Notes under the pieces: model-generated
Database searches by the model: none
Told to the model about the DNA's origin: nothing
The model's input: only the letters and a program-made list of their open reading frames with translations
Assembly (NCBI GenBank): GCA_034189035.1
Contig: JAXHVA010000047.1
Location: forward strand, 1-32,960
DNA: 32,960 bases
Reading direction: 5' to 3'
Source of the DNA: JAUXFK01 sp034189035
GTDB taxonomy: Bacteria > Desulfobacterota > UBA8473
Part shown: positions 26,002-32,960 of the stretch, in pieces
Layout: every line of letters starts with the position of its first letter
Numbering within the stretch: position 1 is the first letter of the stretch
Made by a program: the position numbers and the translations under genes

Positions 26002-27656
26002 TAAATCACCTCCCTATTCTCTCTTATCAAAGCATCATATGGACAGCTGACGACACAAATACCACAATTGTTGCATTTATCTGTAAATGAAATCATATAT
26101 TCAATATCCGTATCCACGAGTCTCTCAATTTTGATCCTGGCTTTTGAAGGATTAAAGGCCTTCTCATATGCAAGGGAGCATCGCATCATACACATCAAAC
26201 ACCCATAGCACTTTGCAGGACTTGCCATAATCGGCAGATCGCATCGTAAACAGCGATTTGCCTGCTTAATGGCCTCATCTTCATTGAGTCCCATCTCTAC
26301 TTCCTGAAAACCACTTAGCCGCTCCTCAATGGGAATCCTTGAGATCTCCGCTCGATCCCCAATAACTGTAAGATGTCGTATTGCATACCCTTTATCGGAT
26401 AGTGAGAGTTTCTTATCTATTATTCCATCCCCCTCAAGATATTTATCAATGGAAGACGCTGCTTTTCTCCCAGAAGCAATTGATTCTATAACAGATGATG
26501 AACCTCCAACAACATTTCCAGCAGCAAAAATCCCCAATTCATTATTTGCAAAGCCTTCTTTATCGGTGTTGATAAACCCATGTTCTGTAATTGATATCCA
26601 ATCAGTGCATTCCTCTGTTAACAAAGAGAGATCAGGGAGTCGATCTACAGCAACAATCACTGTATCAACCTCAATTGTAAAATTATGACCCACCTCACCT
26701 CCTGTTTCAACACACTCAACGCCATTGACCTTACCGTCTTTCCCTGATATACGAACAGGAGAAACCGCATATTGAATCTGAATCCCCTTTTCAATTTCAT
26801 CTCTATAGATTGCTGGTATATTTTTCTCAGGATGTAGACAAAGTAAGTAAACCTCCTTTGCACCGGTTCTCAATGCTGTCCTTGCTGAATCTATGGCTGT
26901 ATAAGAACGCCAGATTTGCCTATCACCACTTATCACTACAACCTTCTCCCCTAAAAAGGGTTTCTCACCTGAATTCACCCTTCTTAAGAATTCTATTCCG
27001 TGCATAACACCGTTTAAGTCTTGGCCTTTAATGTTAAGAATACTACTCAGATGAGCACCTATCGCAATTAAGATAACTCTATACCCCTGATCTTTTATAC
27101 CTTTCAATGTGAGATCCTTACCTATTGGAGTATTGGTCTTAATCGTAACACCCAAGTCTTTAATGAGTTGAATCTCGCTGTTTAATATTGACTTCGGCAA
27201 TTTATATTCTGGGATTCCCATGGCCAACACTCCACCTGCCACTTGTAACGCTTCAAAGACTATAACCTTGTAACCTTTTAAAGCTAAAAAATACGCTGCT
27301 GTAAGTCCTGCTGGCCCAGCCCCAATTATGGCAATCCGAGTGTCTATAGTCTTGCTTGTCTTTAATGATGATTTCCACTCACCCTTATCCATATCCGCAA
27401 CAAATCTCTTTAACATTCTTATCATTACCGGTTCATCAGGGTACATCCTATTAACATTACATGTCAACTCGCAAGGGCTATGACAAACCCGACCACAGAC
27501 TGAAGGAAAAGGAATCTTCTCCCTAATGACAGCCAAGGCCTCATCAAACTTTGAATGAGCGATTAAACGAGCATAACGAGGTATATCAATATGTGCAGGG
27601 CAAGCCATTACACAAGGTGCTTTAATATGTCTTGATTTATGAGTAAAATTATTCAT
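26001..27656 (-). CDS. GltD-like FAD / iron-sulfur oxidoreductase partner of AOR
   Basis: This 551-residue protein begins with the Cys-rich domain of glutamate-synthase small subunits (CVMACPAHIDIP, CGRVCHSPCELTC). Next come an FAD Rossmann motif (IIGAGPAGLTAAY at 110-122) and the later FAD motif GIFAAGNVVGG. A C-terminal ferredoxin part has CYGCLMC and CNNCGICVVSC. The second, pyridine-nucleotide loop is abnormal: VVVISGDRQIWRSYTAIDSAR stands where relatives have VIGGGNxAIDxAR, and the following RRS-type motif is LHPEKN. NAD(P)H binding is thus doubtful. It is upstream of and overlaps the AOR gene, so it likely passes electrons between AOR and ferredoxin or another carrier. Confidence 0.88.
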   Translation of the reverse strand: MNNFTHKSRHIKAPCVMACPAHIDIPRYARLIAHSKFDEALAVIREKIPFPSVCGRVCHSPCELTCNVNRMYPDEPVMIRMLKRFVADMDKGEWKSSLKTSKTIDTRIAIIGAGPAGLTAAYFLALKGYKVIVFEALQVAGGVLAMGIPEYKLPKSILNSEIQLIKDLGVTIKTNTPIGKDLTLKGIKDQGYRVILIAIGAHLSSILNIKGQDLNGVMHGIEFLRRVNSGEKPFLGEKVVVISGDRQIWRSYTAIDSARTALRTGAKEVYLLCLHPEKNIPAIYRDEIEKGIQIQYAVSPVRISGKDGKVNGVECVETGGEVGHNFTIEVDTVIVAVDRLPDLSLLTEECTDWISITEHGFINTDKEGFANNELGIFAAGNVVGGSSSVIESIASGRKAASSIDKYLEGDGIIDKKLSLSDKGYAIRHLTVIGDRAEISRIPIEERLSGFQEVEMGLNEDEAIKQANRCLRCDLPIMASPAKCYGCLMCMMRCSLAYEKAFNPSKARIKIERLVDTDIEYMISFTDKCNNCGICVVSCPYDALIRENREVI

Positions 27657-27838
27657 AGTTCTAACTCCATTTTTTGATTCCCTATCTTCCCCTTGATCAT
27701 TATATAAAGTCGTCCCTCATGCCCCGCTATAATGTCTGGTTTAAATCTTATCCCCATAGGACTGCTCAAATATTTACAACGATATCGGGGACACAGAAGC
27801 GATACTGACCCCAAATTGTTGCCGGAATTGAGGCTCAA
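27653..27838 (-). CDS. Unrecognised small ORF overlapping the flavoprotein start
   Basis: A 61-codon frame ends in ATGA, overlapping the flavoprotein ATG. A second short frame begins at about 27854 with a good ribosome site (GGAGTAATAAAATG) and reads MKPKAYIEPQFRQQFGV before stopping. Together they could be one frameshifted small gene ending RFKPDIIAGHEGRLYIMIKG, or a leader. I do not recognise a family and cannot exclude chance. Confidence 0.25.
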   Translation of the reverse strand: MSLNSGNNLGSVSLLCPRYRCKYLSSPMGIRFKPDIIAGHEGRLYIMIKGKIGNQKMELEL

Positions 27839-27929
27839 TGTATGCTTTTGGCTTCATTTTATTACTCCAATGAGTTCTCTTGCATGCCTAAAACATCTTG
27901 GATTTTTCCGTAGTCCTCCGTTGTGTAAA

Positions 27930-28244
27930 TAGAAAAGTCGGATTTTATGAGTAGCCGAAAGTAGAGTAGGGGGCGTTTGATCAGTAGTGAGATGATGAAC
28001 AAAAGACTGTTGAAATGAGCAGGGTTGCCATTATGTTTACCCTATCAATATCTATTTGGATTGTAAAGACTTTTTGTTGTTAAAGGTTGAATGTACAATA
28101 TAAAGGTTCTGGTTAGAGGTAAAAAAGGGTGTGAATAAAATATTTTATTCGACAATGCATATTGAAAATGCCGCTGTTTCAAGCCGTCCGAGTGAAGCGA
28201 CAGATTCTGTACCAATCTAACTTACCATTGCAAGATTGAACTTG
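27930..28244. other. Intergenic region with an 18-bp AT palindrome
   Basis: No gene is seen. A perfect 18-bp palindrome, gaataaaatattttattc, lies at 28133-28150. In the minus sense it is followed by ACACCCTTTTTT, so it could be a weak terminator for mazF or a protein-binding site. Confidence 0.4.
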
Positions 28245-28589
28245 CTACTTATCAAAACGAAGGAGTGTCGAAAGTTTCTTAAATATTTCAAAAATAATAG
28301 ATTCAGGTATTTTATCGTAGAATTCGGCATTTCTTATTTTCCAGTCAAGGCTGTTAAACTGATCGGATAAAATAGCACCTGCAATTTTTAACCCTGAAGG
28401 GATAATGGCTTCAAATGGATAACCTTTGACTTGATTGGTTACTGGACAGAAAATAGCGAGCCCAACTTTACCGTTGTAGGAACTTCGCGAGAGGACTACA
28501 GCAGGACTTCTCCTAGATTGTTCATAACCCGCTTGTGGATTGAAATTTATCCAAACTGCATCGCCTCTGTCCGGAATATAATTCCCCAT
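28245..28589 (-). CDS. mazF: MazF-type endoribonuclease toxin
   Basis: This PemK/MazF-family mRNA-cleaving toxin has 114 residues, full length for the family. Family motifs are YIPDRGDAVWINFNPQAGYEQ at the start, the RRSPAVVLS strand with the catalytic Arg region, CPVTNQVKGYPFEA with the conserved Thr, and LSDQFNSLDW near the end. Its ATG is two bases after the TAA of the antitoxin frame, as in intact mazEF operons. The antitoxin has two UGA codons, so the toxin may be untranslated, weakly expressed or neutralised by another antitoxin. Confidence 0.92.
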   Translation of the reverse strand: MGNYIPDRGDAVWINFNPQAGYEQSRRSPAVVLSRSSYNGKVGLAIFCPVTNQVKGYPFEAIIPSGLKIAGAILSDQFNSLDWKIRNAEFYDKIPESIIFEIFKKLSTLLRFDK

Positions 28590-28591
28590 GA

Positions 28592-28834
28592 TTACCAGAT
28601 TTCCTTCCCTACAGGGACTCCTGTATCACATTCGCCGTGAAGATTATCTTCCGATACACCCGCTAAAAGCTCATCAAGCGAATACTCTTTTTCACCAATT
28701 GGGGTAATAATAATTCTTTCCTTATCGATAGATATATCAACCAATGCATCTTGTCTTAGGTTTGCATTCAATGTTAATGATTTCAGTATTCATAATGCAA
28801 GGCTATTGCCTCACTTTCCAATTTTTGTTTGCAT
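28592..28834 (-). pseudogene. mazE: MazE-type antitoxin with two in-frame UGA codons
   Basis: An 80-codon frame from ATG 28834 (GGAGG upstream) matches MazE antitoxins of the AbrB fold, but codon 8 is TGA (28811-28813) where the family has Trp (KxWGNSLALR), and codon 15 is TGA (28790-28792) where it has Arg. The rest is intact: RQDALVDISIDKERIIITPI, then the toxin-binding tail EYSLDELLAGVSEDNLHGE. The lesions fall only in the DNA-binding N-terminus. An internal restart might still give a toxin-binding fragment, but none with a clear ribosome site is seen. Confidence 0.82.
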
Positions 28835-29409
28835 ATTTCGCCTCCATTTAATGAATCATGCTCCACTAAAAGTATCTACAATGAATATACACTTGACCTT
28901 ACAAAAATGCAGTATCTTTTTTGGTGGTGGTACATAACGAATAGCATTTTATCAGTTGTACCGCCAACATAAAATTAACAGCACGGTTCATTCTATCAGA
29001 CGCTGGCTGCATAGACAAAAAGAGTTAATATCTCAGCAGGATGATTGATAAAATATTGTTGAACTGATCCGTTTAGTCCGTGCAGAGTCAGCAACTCACC
29101 CTATGGGGATTATATCGTCGGTGGGAGGTGGATTACAATGGAAAACGGCAGATTTCGGTGAAGAGAAAACCTTTGAAAAGAAGATTGATACCATCAATCT
29201 ATCTTCTTCTTGGAGTAAATGGACAGGGGGCGGATTTATGAAAGAAGGGACAGTAAAAAAACATTTTGGACAAGCGAAAAGTAATTTGGGCAACAACCCG
29301 TCAAGGCCGACCTCACTTTGCTATTTAAGTTAGTTAGTTTCTTATGATCGTACCTTATTCCTCCTTGACTTTTTACTCTCAAGTGATGATATACCATGGC
29401 CCTCAACAT
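28835..29409. other. Intergenic region, no recognised gene
   Basis: A plus-strand frame of 76 codons (29103-29333, MGIISSVGGGLQWKTADFG...) is open but unrecognised; its upstream extension reads LIRLVRAESATHP. It could be a scrap of a mobile element. A small inverted repeat (agattgat/atcaatct) lies near 29180-29205. Nothing else is supported. Confidence 0.35.
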
Positions 29410-29757
29410 TCATTCATCATGATTATTGCTTCTATAAATATAAACCTCTACTTTTTCAAGTGTTACTAAGCCTTCCTTAACCACGGTATTAATACAAGAG
29501 AGGAAATCTTTTATTTTTTCTGGTATATCTACTATTTCAACGACAATTGGCAAATCAAGAGATAGCCTTAGTATCTTTGCAGTATGAATGCGGCTATTAG
29601 TAGCGCCAAATCCCATTAAACCACGAAGCACAGTAGCCCCTGCTAAACCATGCTCTTTGGCTTTGATTACGAGCCATTCATATAATGGTTTACCGTCGTA
29701 TTTGGCACGTTCTCCAATAAAAATCCTGAGTAGTTGGGCTTCGTGCGGTAATTTCAT
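29410..29757 (-). CDS. DUF190 protein, partner of CrcB
   Basis: The 115 residues follow the DUF190 pattern throughout: MKLPHEAQLLRIFIGE, GKPLYEWLVIKAKEHGLAGA, TVLRGLMGFGA, LRLSLDLPIVVEIVD. DUF190 proteins are PII-like in fold and are often encoded beside crcB; their role in fluoride response is inferred from context. ATG 29757 is preferred because GGGGGTGAAG precedes it; the earlier in-frame ATG at 29772 lies inside crcB. The gene overlaps or abuts the crcB stop (29763), so translation is coupled. Confidence 0.9.
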   Translation of the reverse strand: MKLPHEAQLLRIFIGERAKYDGKPLYEWLVIKAKEHGLAGATVLRGLMGFGATNSRIHTAKILRLSLDLPIVVEIVDIPEKIKDFLSCINTVVKEGLVTLEKVEVYIYRSNNHDE

Positions 29758-29762
29758 TCGCT

Positions 29763-30146
29763 TCACCCCCATATCATAATAACAGTAAATCTGCCGATAA
29801 TTACAGCAGACAGTCCTAAAATAATATGAGTTGCTACGTTTAGAAAAGCCAGAAGCAATCTTTGATCTTGCAGTAGATTAATTGTTTCATTGCTAAATGT
29901 AGAATATGTAGTAAACGAACCCAAAATACCGACCATCAGTAACAGACGTATTTCAGCTGTCATCCCGGCTTGAGAATCAACGAGATGAGAGAGTATTCCA
30001 ATCAAAAAACAGCCCATAATATTAACTGCAAGAGTTCCATGCGGAAAAGCAACGCTTTGTGTCAAAGCCTGAACACAACCACTTATCAAATATCTTAAAA
30101 CTGCCCCAATGAAACCGCCTAAACCGACTAAAATTACTTTATGCAT
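29763..30146 (-). CDS. crcB: Fluoride channel CrcB/Fluc
   Basis: This is a small four-helix membrane protein that forms a dimeric fluoride exporter. Family motifs are GLGGFIGAVLRYLI at the N-terminus, GTLAVNIMGCFLIG with the pore Asn, and GILGSFTTYSTFSNET with the Phe/Thr track. The 127 residues are full length. A fluoride riboswitch lies immediately upstream, which confirms both the assignment and the start. Confidence 0.95.
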   Translation of the reverse strand: MHKVILVGLGGFIGAVLRYLISGCVQALTQSVAFPHGTLAVNIMGCFLIGILSHLVDSQAGMTAEIRLLLMVGILGSFTTYSTFSNETINLLQDQRLLLAFLNVATHIILGLSAVIIGRFTVIMIWG

Positions 30147-30173
30147 ATTTCACTCCTTTTTGCAGAATCTTAA

Positions 30174-30225
30174 GTAGGAGTCATTAGCACAGTGGCGGTT
30201 AAAGGCGAACCCCATCGCCTATAAT
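30174..30225 (-). ncRNA. Fluoride riboswitch (crcB motif RNA)
   Basis: Read on the minus strand this is ataggcgatggggttcgcc, then tttaaccgccactgtgct, then aatgactcctac. The order ggcGATGG / TTCGCC / AACCGCC / GCTAATGACTCCTAC is the conserved core and pseudoknot of the fluoride riboswitch. It ends about 28 bp before the crcB ATG, so it controls crcB and DUF190 together, turning them on with fluoride. Confidence 0.93.
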
Positions 30226-30289
30226 TATTGGGAACTTTTAAGAACGTTATTTCTATTTGTGATATCTATAGTTATAACATTGTTCAGCC

Positions 30290-31066
30290 CTCTCGATTGC
30301 TTTTGTAACACCCGATAACACCTACATACCAAGTTATCTCTGCCCCGCAAGGCTATTACAGCTCTTGTATCACTCACCTTCCGGCGCTTGCTGCCGCCTT
30401 TCAATTCCCGGGGGCTTATTCCCTGCCTTCGGCATTCTTCTTCGATGAGTTTCTCGATGTTCTTGCCGGATCGCTCAGTCTTAAGCTATAGCTGGTGGCT
30501 GTCCTTGGCTTCTTTCAGGAAATTATCGACAAAATCGCCCCCGCCGAGTATTCCTTCGCTAAACTCTTCCTTCCGGCCTCTACTCCGCATAGCCAGCACC
30601 TGGGACCAGCCGCCCTGGCTTCGGATAAGACCGCTGCTGGTCAATTCCTTTAGCTGCTCCTGGCCGACTCCTTCTCTCATGAATTTTTGATATTCACTAA
30701 GGAATTTCCTGTGGGTGTCGCTGAATTGGACTAAAACATGCGCAGTATCCATCCAGGGGCTCTTTGCCTGACCGATGATGCTTCGGTGTCCACTCCAGGG
30801 GTAATGATCCAATCCCTCTATGGTTTTGACCACACCGGCCTGGATAAGATTATGGTGGATGCACCGGACAAGGACCAAGAGGTAGTTGTCTTCGTCACAA
30901 AGTATGGATTTGTATCTGTTTTCAAAGAGGTGACCAGTGCGATTGTGTCGGCGGTTGCAGTATTGGGGCTACCAAGAAAGCATGCCTTGTCCCGATCGTC
31001 ATTAAATATGTCTGCTTTGTTGATCCCCTGTACCATTATGTGATACAGAGCACCAAGTGTATCCAA
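30290..31066 (-). pseudogene. Y1 (REP-associated type) transposase, core deleted
   Basis: The N-terminal part reads LDTLGALYHIMVQGINKADIF, the start of the HUH/Y1 transposase fold. It then jumps to HNRTGHLFENRYKSILC in another frame, so the central HUH motif (HxHLL region) is deleted near 30960-30985. The rest continues as NYLLVLVRCIHHNLIQAGVV and DHYPWSGHRSI, with TAG at 30486-30488. Decayed helix-turn-helix remnants (KNIEKLIEEECRRQGIS; then VTKAIERAEQ out of frame) run to about 30290. It cannot transpose itself. Confidence 0.85.
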
Positions 31067-31113
31067 TTTTGCTTTTCACGACATGATACAAGTCTATAAA
31101 TTAACCGACAGCA

Positions 31114-31166
31114 TGTCAAGAAAACTATTAATTAGAAACTACGTCTCTAATCACTCTTTCTTGACA
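31114..31166. repeat. Inverted repeat next to the Y1 transposase relic
   Basis: TGTCAAGAAA (31114-31123) is the exact reverse complement of TTTCTTGACA (31157-31166). Between them attag and ctaat also pair, giving an extended hairpin just upstream of the transposase start. Such subterminal hairpins are the recognition sites of Y1 transposases; a leftover element end is likely. Confidence 0.55.
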
Positions 31167-31206
31167 GGGGGAATATAGGATGTCCCTCATTCCTCATATT
31201 TTCGTA

Positions 31207-31237
31207 TAAAAAACACCCAAGACCATAAAGGTCTTTC
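31207..31237 (-). terminator. Rho-independent terminator after the DUF488 operon
   Basis: On the minus strand aagacc-tttat-ggtctt (31219-31235) forms a hairpin followed by gggtgttttttat. It lies about 25 bp beyond the stop of the gene ending at 31261. Confidence 0.65.
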
Positions 31238-31260
31238 GAAATCGCTTCAAATTTCCAACG

Positions 31261-31960
31261 TTATACTTCCTTTTTTGTGGCGTCTGATATTTCAAGCCAT
31301 TTTTGTTGAATTTTTTGCAATCTAATTTCATGTATAGGAAAAACCTGGAGAAATTGACAATACATTTGTCTTATCTCCCAGTCAATAATCGATAACTTGT
31401 GTCCCAGACAATCAGCAACCTCGGCACATTTGAATTTATAATAAAAGTTAAACGGTATTTCTTGAATGGCATCCTTTATCTTATCAAAGAAACTTAACTA
31501 GGCATAACACGACTCTCTTGCCCTCTGATCGGAGAGACTTTGACCATTCAAAAGCGACACTTTCAGGTTTAATTAAACCCAGAGACAAGTCTTGAGTCTC
31601 TAAGTCTTTGTAAACCTGACACATGGATTTTACCGGCACTTTTAAAACAATATCTTTCCGTTTTTTCCATGTGCCTTTTTCGGTATCCAGCAATGCAATC
31701 ACGCTGATTGAGTCCGAATTTAGACGAAAACTCTCTGGTCGCTTATCATCATTCGGTGGAAAACAATCGACCTCAATTATGCTATATTTCTTAAATTTCT
31801 TATTATTATCAAGATCACGGAAGGGAACAGGATAGAGGCGGACTAACTGGAAATTGTTTAAATCAACCCCGGCACAGCATACAGTCTCGCTGTATTTCCT
31901 GCTGGGATTAGGATAGGCTTTAACAGTAATAAGTATTCTTTTCTTTTCAATTTTTTTCAA
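31261..31960 (-). pseudogene. DUF488-associated protein, frameshifted with an amber codon
   Basis: The first part (31484-31960, 158 codons) reads ILITVKAYPNPSRKYSETVC, VRLYPVPFRDL and KYSIIEVDCFPP. The continuation in the next frame reads SFFDKIKDAIQEIPFNFYYKF, KCAEVADCLGHKLSIIDWEI and ends at TAA 31261-31263. Proteins with this order occur as partners of DUF488 genes, with a Cys/His-containing C-terminal part. A one-base frame change near 31545-31560 and TAG at 31498-31500 (Gln expected) separate the halves. The N-terminal half could still be made. It starts a few bases after the DUF488 gene, in one operon. The function is unknown. Confidence 0.75.
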
Positions 31961-31965
31961 GGCGA

Positions 31966-32409
31966 TTATATGTGTATGATTTTTAGTCCGTTTCCGTCAT
32001 AATCTTTTATTTTATCGGGAACCGCAGTGCGGTAACATTTCTCCGGGAAACGCTCAAAACACATAATGCAATTTACCCCATTTCCAATGAATTGATAAAC
32101 TTCCTCTATGACTTGCATGTTCTGGGATAAATATTTTCCATACGCCTTGAAAAAGTAATCATAATCCCTGTCTGTTTTAAGCTTGTTGCGAATATCCGAG
32201 GGACTTCCAAGAGCTTTCGCATGGACGTATTCAATATTTTCATCTTTAAGCCTTTCACTGAGAGAAGTCTTTGAAAAGCCGGACTTGCGTGAAAGCGGAA
32301 TTTCACGGACATCAATCAGGCGGGAGATATTAAATTGTTTCAAGCGGTCAACAAATTCGTCTATCGCTCGCCCTTCATATCCTATTGTTAATAATTCGTA
32401 AGCCCTCAT
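31966..32409 (-). CDS. DUF488 domain protein
   Basis: The 147 residues carry the DUF488 motifs: LLTIGYEGRAIDEFVDRL, LIDVREIPLSRKSGFSKTSL, ALGSPSDIR, FFKAYGKYL and MCFERFPEKCYRTAVPDKI. The family is of unknown biochemistry; the Cys/His-like positions at the end suggest catalysis or metal binding, and context in many genomes is with mobile or defence-type DNA. Its partner directly downstream is broken, so the module is probably no longer complete. Confidence 0.87.
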   Translation of the reverse strand: MRAYELLTIGYEGRAIDEFVDRLKQFNISRLIDVREIPLSRKSGFSKTSLSERLKDENIEYVHAKALGSPSDIRNKLKTDRDYDYFFKAYGKYLSQNMQVIEEVYQFIGNGVNCIMCFERFPEKCYRTAVPDKIKDYDGNGLKIIHI

Positions 32410-32743
32410 AATACCTAAATTATATCATATAAATAAGTAAAGATTTAAAATCTGTTTGAACCAGGATCCAGATTGGAGCGATTTTTCATTAAAATAGTGG
32501 ATTTCTCATTTATAAAATAAAACAGTTAAGTCATTGAAAATGCTAAACTCTTAGCTTTTCGTACTGGATTAAGGATAAACAATATAGCGAGGATTTGTAT
32601 TCAAACTTTTTCTGTGTTACCAATTACCTCACTGGTTTCTATGTACCGTAGTCTGCACTCGGAACTGATTGAGCCAAATACAATTTGATTTCATCATTTT
32701 TTGCATTTTATAATATTTCTATCACTTTCAAAGGTCATAAATC
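32410..32743. other. AT-rich intergenic region
   Basis: About 330 bp with no gene, repeat or terminator that I can support. It presumably carries the promoter of the DUF488 gene. Confidence 0.4.
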
Positions 32744-32875
32744 GCGGTGCTGACCGGCACCGGGGGCCGCACAAGCAAACGTAGTTTGATTGTGCGGTTC
32801 ACGGTGTCCGGTCAAGTACCTTGTTCTGGCGCGCGGAGCGCGACGGAACAAGGTACTTGACGAAGTCAGCATCGC
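32744..32875. repeat. GC-rich three-way-junction structured element
   Basis: An outer stem gcggtgctgac (32744-32754) pairs with gtcagcatcgc (32865-32875). Inside are two consecutive hairpins. The first has ccggcaccg with cggtgtccgg and a perfect inner ccgcacaa/ttgtgcgg arm. The second has a perfect 16-bp stem gtcaagtaccttgttc (32811-32826) with 32846-32861, capped by cgcgc-gga-gcgcg. The composition contrasts sharply with the AT-rich flanks. It could be a structured RNA, a non-autonomous element or a protein-binding DNA site; no coding frame is present. Confidence 0.75.
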
Positions 32876-32960
32876 CGAGAACCATTTAGTTAAGCGGTAT
32901 TTTCTGGCCCAATAATTGCCTGTGATTGCATGAATGTGGTTAGAAAATGACTGATTTACG

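Noticed and set aside
28790..28813. UGA read as Trp in mazE (recoded genetic code)
   Set aside because: One UGA replaces Trp but the other replaces Arg, and radA, cas2 and others use TGA as stop.
2177..31500. Amber codons in place of Gln (RT-Cas1 2177-2179, DUF488 partner 31498-31500) suggesting TAG recoding
   Set aside because: recA ends in TAG, the affected genes also carry frame changes, and core genes show no internal TAG.
32744..32902. Integron attC site (a GTTAAGC sequence follows the structured element)
   Set aside because: No RYYYAAC partner precedes the structure, the fold is two hairpins on a stem rather than one imperfect stem, and no integrase or cassettes are seen.

Overview
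The window reads as chromosome from a moderate-to-low-GC (roughly 40-43% by eye) Gram-negative, probably anaerobic or facultative bacterium. Features pointing that way are a lipoprotein MltD-type transglycosylase, an aldehyde:ferredoxin oxidoreductase operon, c-type cytochromes with a di-haem peroxidase, and the pgpA-cinA-thpR-recA gene order. An anammox-type planctomycete, a Nitrospirota or a Desulfobacterota member would all fit. I cannot settle this from sequence alone, and no rRNA or tRNA is visible.

Layout. (1) Positions 1-5,420 hold a wrecked CRISPR adaptation/type III locus on the minus strand. In transcription order it is a cas10 relic (GGDD palm still readable), a frameshifted four-helix-bundle gene, cas2, and a reverse transcriptase-Cas1 fusion broken by two frameshifts and an amber codon. 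After these come a PIN toxin lacking its first strand with a 59-residue partner gene, an in-frame-deleted second copy of the cas1 3' end, and a 250-bp foldback sequence. Five copies of a palindrome-rich repeat (tatttagctcttggc...) sit at the junctions. No CRISPR array is present. (2) Positions 5,420-6,240 are gene-poor with a possible insertion-sequence end. (3) Positions 6,241-20,410 are an intact housekeeping core. It contains a class II aldolase-Nudix pair, mltD-radA on the plus strand, and the minus-strand run cyclase-pgpA-cinA-thpR-recA, which meets radA tail to tail with a 15-bp overlap. A Ste24-type protease, a Na/Pi transporter and a DUF1284 protein follow. (4) Positions 20,709-22,902 hold three consecutive dead genes: di-haem cytochrome c peroxidase, metallophosphoesterase and cytochrome c. 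(5) Positions 23,004-27,656 hold an alpha/beta hydrolase and a two-gene operon pairing an AOR-family tungsto/molybdoenzyme with a GltD-like flavin/iron-sulfur protein. (6) Positions 28,245-32,960 are accessory DNA. They contain mazF with a mazE carrying two UGA codons, a fluoride-riboswitch-controlled crcB-DUF190 operon, a deleted Y1 (REP-type) transposase, a DUF488 gene with a broken partner, and a GC-rich three-way-junction element at the right edge.

The main theme is contrast. About 14 kb of core genes show no reading-frame lesion, while both flanks carry many frameshifts, nonsense codons and deletions. The most unusual parts are the RT-Cas1 locus, whose genes are interleaved with small gene cargos bounded by copies of one repeat, and the structured element at 32,744-32,875.
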